10,000 nt of DNA from Cochliopodium minus (taxonomy: Eukaryota; Discosea; Himatismenida; Cochliopodiidae), in the NCBI GenBank assembly GCA_024220525.1, contig JAMYWO010000079.1:132363-142362 (forward strand). Direction: 5' to 3'. The notes under the pieces were generated by a model, which worked only from the letters and a program-made list of their open reading frames with translations, did no database searches and had not been told where the DNA came from. Of the stretch, positions 7,699 to 10,000 are shown one piece after another; the stretch's first letter is position 1; every line of letters begins with the position of its first letter. Made by a program: the position numbers and the translations under genes.

Positions 7699-7758
7699 AA
7701 CTCCGGAGAAATACCCCGAGTTAAAAAAATCCGGAGAAAAAGAATTCTTTTTCGGAGT
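7699..7758. repeat. CCGGAG inverted-repeat/hairpin cluster
   Basis: Contains the 8-bp palindrome CTCCGGAG (7701-7708), AACTC/GAGTT arms (7699-7703 and 7718-7722), a second CCGGAGAAA (7731-7739), the 18-bp perfect palindrome GAAAAAGAATTCTTTTTC (7736-7753) and CGGAGT at 7753-7758, which pairs with ACTCCG at 7700-7705. Several mutually exclusive hairpins are possible. It could be a regulatory site or a remnant of a small mobile element. Confidence 0.6.
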
Positions 7759-8061
7759 ATACCAATTAAAAACTTTGTTGATGCTGAATTGAATCAAGAT
7801 TAATGATGAAAATTTAGAGAGTTAAATATATTCTTTTCTTTTTCAAAAAAATATCCTTTGAGGAATATTAATCTTGAAATTTGTAAAAGATGTGAACACA
7901 AAATTAAAGACAAATTGAAGGTTGAAGAAATTTGTTAAAGTGTTGAAATTTCCAAACTTCATATGCTTTTCCTAAGCTTAATAATAAAGAATTTAATGTT
8001 AAAAATAATTAATTTTCCTCCACAAAAAAAAAATTTAATTTTTTGTTTCAAATAAATAAAA

Positions 8062-8076
8062 TATATATATAAAAAA
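8062..8076 (+). promoter_or_regulatory. Possible TATA-like element upstream of severin
   Basis: TATATATATAAAAAA lies about 35-45 nt upstream of the severin ATG at 8109. In this AT-rich DNA such a sequence arises easily by chance, so this is only a candidate. Confidence 0.25.
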
Positions 8077-8108
8077 AACCAAATTTAAAAATACACAAAC
8101 ACAACAAA

Positions 8109-9472
8109 ATGATGAAAGCAAAAAAATATGATATTGCGGAGACTAATCTTGGTAATAATACACTCTTTACTTTCATTGATAATATAATATAATAAAATGA
8201 TATTAATTTTTTTTGTATGAATAGCAAACTTTGGAACTGAATTGGAAAAGAACATCAAGTTGGCTGCTGCACAAGGAGAAAAGGCTTGGGCTGAAACTGG
8301 AAAGAGCGAGGGATTGTTGATCTGGAGAATTGAGAAATTTAAAGTTATCAAATCGAAAACCCCTGTTGGATCATTCTACGAAAACGATTCCTACATTGTA
8401 TTACACACCATCAAAAATAAAAAAGGAGAATTCGCATATGATGTAAGAACCAATCCTATTAATCTAAAATTTTGAACAACAAGAAAATATTATTTTTTTA
8501 TTTATAATTTTTTCACCTAATTATTATTTTTTTTTATTTGTTAGGTACATTTCTGGCTCGGAAAGTCAACAACTCAAGATGAAGCAGGTACTGCTGCATA
8601 CAAAACTGTAGAATTGGACGACTATCTTTTGGGAAAGCCAATCCAACATAGAGAAGTACAAGACTATGAATCTCCTCTCTTCATAGGATACTTTGAAAAA
8701 TTTGGAGGAATCAAGATTCTCAAGGGAGGTATCGAAACCGGATTCAAAGCTGTTGATCCAAAGAGCTATCAACCAAGATTGATGTGGGTCAAGGGTAAAA
8801 AGAATGTGAGAGTAAGAGAAGTCAAGAAGAGTTTCGAATCTATGAACAATGGAGATGTATTCATCCTTGATATGGGATTGAAGATCTATCAATGGAACGG
8901 CAGCAAATGTGGAGTCTTTGAGAAATCCAAAGCAGGCCAATTGTGCAGAGCATTGGATTCCGAAAGAAGTGGAAAGCCTGTCGTCATCGTTGTTGAACAA
9001 GGAAGTGAAGATCAAGAATTTTGGAATGCATTAGGAGATAAAGGAACTATTAAAGATGAATCCAATGTACCAAAGGTAAATAAATCAAACAACATCTTTT
9101 TAAAAAAGAACTTAATATAATATTCTTTAAAAAATTTATTATTATTGAAATTTAAAGGATGATGAATGGGAAACAAGCACCGAAAAGAAATTATGGAAAT
9201 TTTCTGATGAAAGTGGCAAATTTGAATTTGAACTCATTTCTGAAGGTTCCAATGTAAAGAGAGATCAACTCAAAGAAGAAGATGTATTTATCTTTGATGC
9301 TGGTAACCATATCTATGCTTGGGTAGGAGAAAAGGCTTCTTCTGGAGAAAGAAAATATGCTATGCATTATGCTCAACAATATACCAGAACTTATCAACGT
9401 CCATCTGTATTACCAATCACAATGGTTCCTTCTGGAAGAGAATCTCCACAATTCAAAAATGCATTTAACTAA
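8109..9472 (+). CDS. sevA: Severin (calcium-dependent actin filament severing and capping protein), 4 exons, complete
   Basis: Cytosolic gelsolin-family protein that cuts and caps the barbed ends of F-actin when calcium rises. Exons 8109-8151, 8225-8442, 8545-9075 and 9158-9472 join in matching phases through GT...AG introns of 73, 102 and 82 nt, giving 368 residues, close to the roughly 360 of Dictyostelium severin. Three gelsolin repeats are visible: about 45-150 (GLLIWRIEKFKV, DSYIVLHT, HFWLGKSTTQDEAGTAAYKT), about 165-262 (YQPRLMWVKG, NNGDVFILDMGLKIYQWNG, KAGQLCRALDSERSGKP) and about 275-368 (KLWKFSDESGKFEFELISEG, EEDVFIFDAGNHIYAWVGEK). The N-terminal pattern KKYDIAETNL...FGTELEKN also matches severin. 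The start is the first of two consecutive ATGs; the second at 8112 would lose only one residue. Exons are clearly richer in G and C than the introns, suggesting good expression. It is complete, with no broken motif. Confidence 0.95.
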
Positions 9473-9493
9473 AATATAAATAGTACAAATACA

Positions 9494-9499
9494 AATAAA
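9494..9499 (+). terminator. Candidate polyadenylation signal AATAAA after severin
   Basis: AATAAA 21 nt after the severin stop codon, in the 165-bp gap before the next gene. The position is right for a poly(A) signal, but the hexamer is common in this DNA. Confidence 0.4.
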
Positions 9500-9567
9500 A
9501 CTTTTTAATCAGATTTGACAGTTCAATTCTTTCATCATTTGATTATCTTTTTCTTTTTTTTTTCACA

Positions 9568-9577
9568 AACACGTGTT
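9568..9577. promoter_or_regulatory. E-box/G-box palindrome AACACGTGTT
   Basis: A perfect 10-bp palindrome with a CACGTG core lies 60 nt upstream of the ATG at 9638, in a short T-rich intergenic stretch. CACGTG is the classic binding site of bHLH or bZIP dimers. Its role here is inferred from position only. Confidence 0.35.
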
Positions 9578-9637
9578 CTCATTTTTTTTCTTTCATAGTA
9601 TTTGGATTCAAAGAAAAATAACTTTTTCAAAAAAAAA

Positions 9638-10000
9638 ATGAAGCTTTTATTTTTCATACTTCTCTTGATTTGTATTGTATATTGTAATAGACAAGATGCA
9701 AAAAAAGAATTTATGAAACAAATGGAACATATCCAAAATAATCCCAAAATTCCAGAAAATCAGAAAAAAGACATCCATAAAATCCTCGAGAAAGAATATA
9801 AGAACATTCAAGGAGCAGAACCACAACAAAACCAAGTGAGAAATAAAAATAAAAAACAAACTTTTGAGAGACAAATGAAGGATTTACAAGAGAAACATGG
9901 AGATAAATTGCCTAATATATTGAGAGGAAAACATCTCAATTGTCATAATGGCGAATTTTATTGCCCTGTTGTTGATAAATGTGTAGATCCAAGAGTATTC
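9638..10000 (+). CDS. Secreted or lumenal protein with signal peptide, partial at right edge
   Basis: Open for 121 codons to the window edge. The first 16-17 residues (MKLLFFILLLICIVYC) form a short basic-hydrophobic signal peptide. The mature part is highly charged, rich in Lys, Glu, Gln and Asn, with two helix-like segments (DAKKEFMKQMEHI and KQTFERQMKDLQEKHGDKL) that resemble each other. Near the edge come three cysteines in CHNGEFYCPVVDKCVDP, a C-x5-C-x6-C pattern with the G-x-F-x-C look of LDL-receptor class A-like or similar disulfide modules. The rest needed to decide lies outside the window. I do not recognise the protein. The AAAAAAATG context and the position 165 bp after severin, on the same strand, support a separate gene. 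An intron could begin near the edge. Confidence 0.8.
   Translation, partial: MKLLFFILLLICIVYCNRQDAKKEFMKQMEHIQNNPKIPENQKKDIHKILEKEYKNIQGAEPQQNQVRNKNKKQTFERQMKDLQEKHGDKLPNILRGKHLNCHNGEFYCPVVDKCVDPRVF

Larger units (their letters stand above)
6950..8108. other. Intergenic region between divergent genes; no supported gene
   Basis: This 1159-bp stretch separates the ATG of the minus-strand RhoGEF-Roco gene from the ATG of the plus-strand severin gene, so it should hold both promoters. Short open frames exist but none has support: 7332-7496 (+, 54 codons, with two QQDP segments), 7147-7341 (-, no ATG) and about 7811-7938 (+, with an ICKRCEH stretch, no ATG). They could be decayed coding remnants. 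It also holds a 14-bp direct repeat and a CCGGAG inverted-repeat cluster, listed separately. I see no RNA gene. Confidence 0.7.

Noticed and set aside
7811-7938. Plus-strand frame with ICKRCEHKIKDK, possible zinc-finger remnant
   Set aside because: No ATG, only about 42 codons, no convincing splice sites on either side.
8566-9015. Minus-strand 149-codon open frame (and 8085-8351 on the same strand)
   Set aside because: Antisense to severin exons, which are strongly supported by gelsolin repeats and intron phases.
1-10000. tRNA, rRNA or other structured RNA genes
   Set aside because: No tRNA-like T-arm (GTTCGA-type) with a cloverleaf context and no rRNA-like stretch was seen by eye on either strand.

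Overview
The window is nuclear DNA of a eukaryotic microbe. It is very AT-rich, its genes are cut by GT...AG introns, start codons sit in AAAATG-like contexts, and no bacterial operon signals are present. The right-hand gene is a severin (a three-repeat gelsolin protein) and the left-hand gene is a huge Rho/Roco signalling protein. Both fit an amoeboid protist. A dictyostelid-like amoebozoan or an Anaeramoeba-like metamonad would match, but the genus cannot be fixed from this sequence alone.

Positions 1-6949 (minus strand) carry one multi-exon gene that runs off the left edge. I traced 17 exons by matching intron phase and protein motifs: 6949-6627, 6480-6136, 6027-5924, 5754-5436, 5173-5070, 5010-4985, 4933-4926, 4796-4616, 4327-4200, 4135-4106, 3776-3469, 3128-2969, 2688-2515, 2163-2051, 1940-1805, 1641-1404 and 1225-156. 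About 1256 residues are visible. In order they give a short coiled coil, a Cys/His zinc-site-like motif, an IQ motif, a DH (RhoGEF) domain, a PH domain, a TECPR1-like dysferlin (DysF) domain, a MIR domain, the C-terminal half of a Roc GTPase domain and a COR domain. I know of no described protein with this combination. One exon is only 8 nt long and restores the core DH motif. One junction (exon 15 to 16) is out of phase by a single base and may hide an indel. Most introns from about position 5435 leftwards are strongly T-rich on the sense strand, some containing 7-nt TTTTTTA arrays.

Positions 6950-8108 lie between the start of that gene and the divergent severin gene. They look non-coding, with a 14-bp direct repeat and a CCGGAG hairpin cluster.

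Positions 8109-9472 (plus strand) hold a complete four-exon severin gene of 368 residues. After 165 bp, a new plus-strand gene starts at 9638. It encodes a secreted, charged, Cys-containing protein cut off by the right edge.

Together the two main genes suggest actin control: the left protein has the parts of a Rho activator with membrane-binding and GTPase-regulatory domains, and severin cuts and caps actin filaments. No direct link between them is shown by the sequence.
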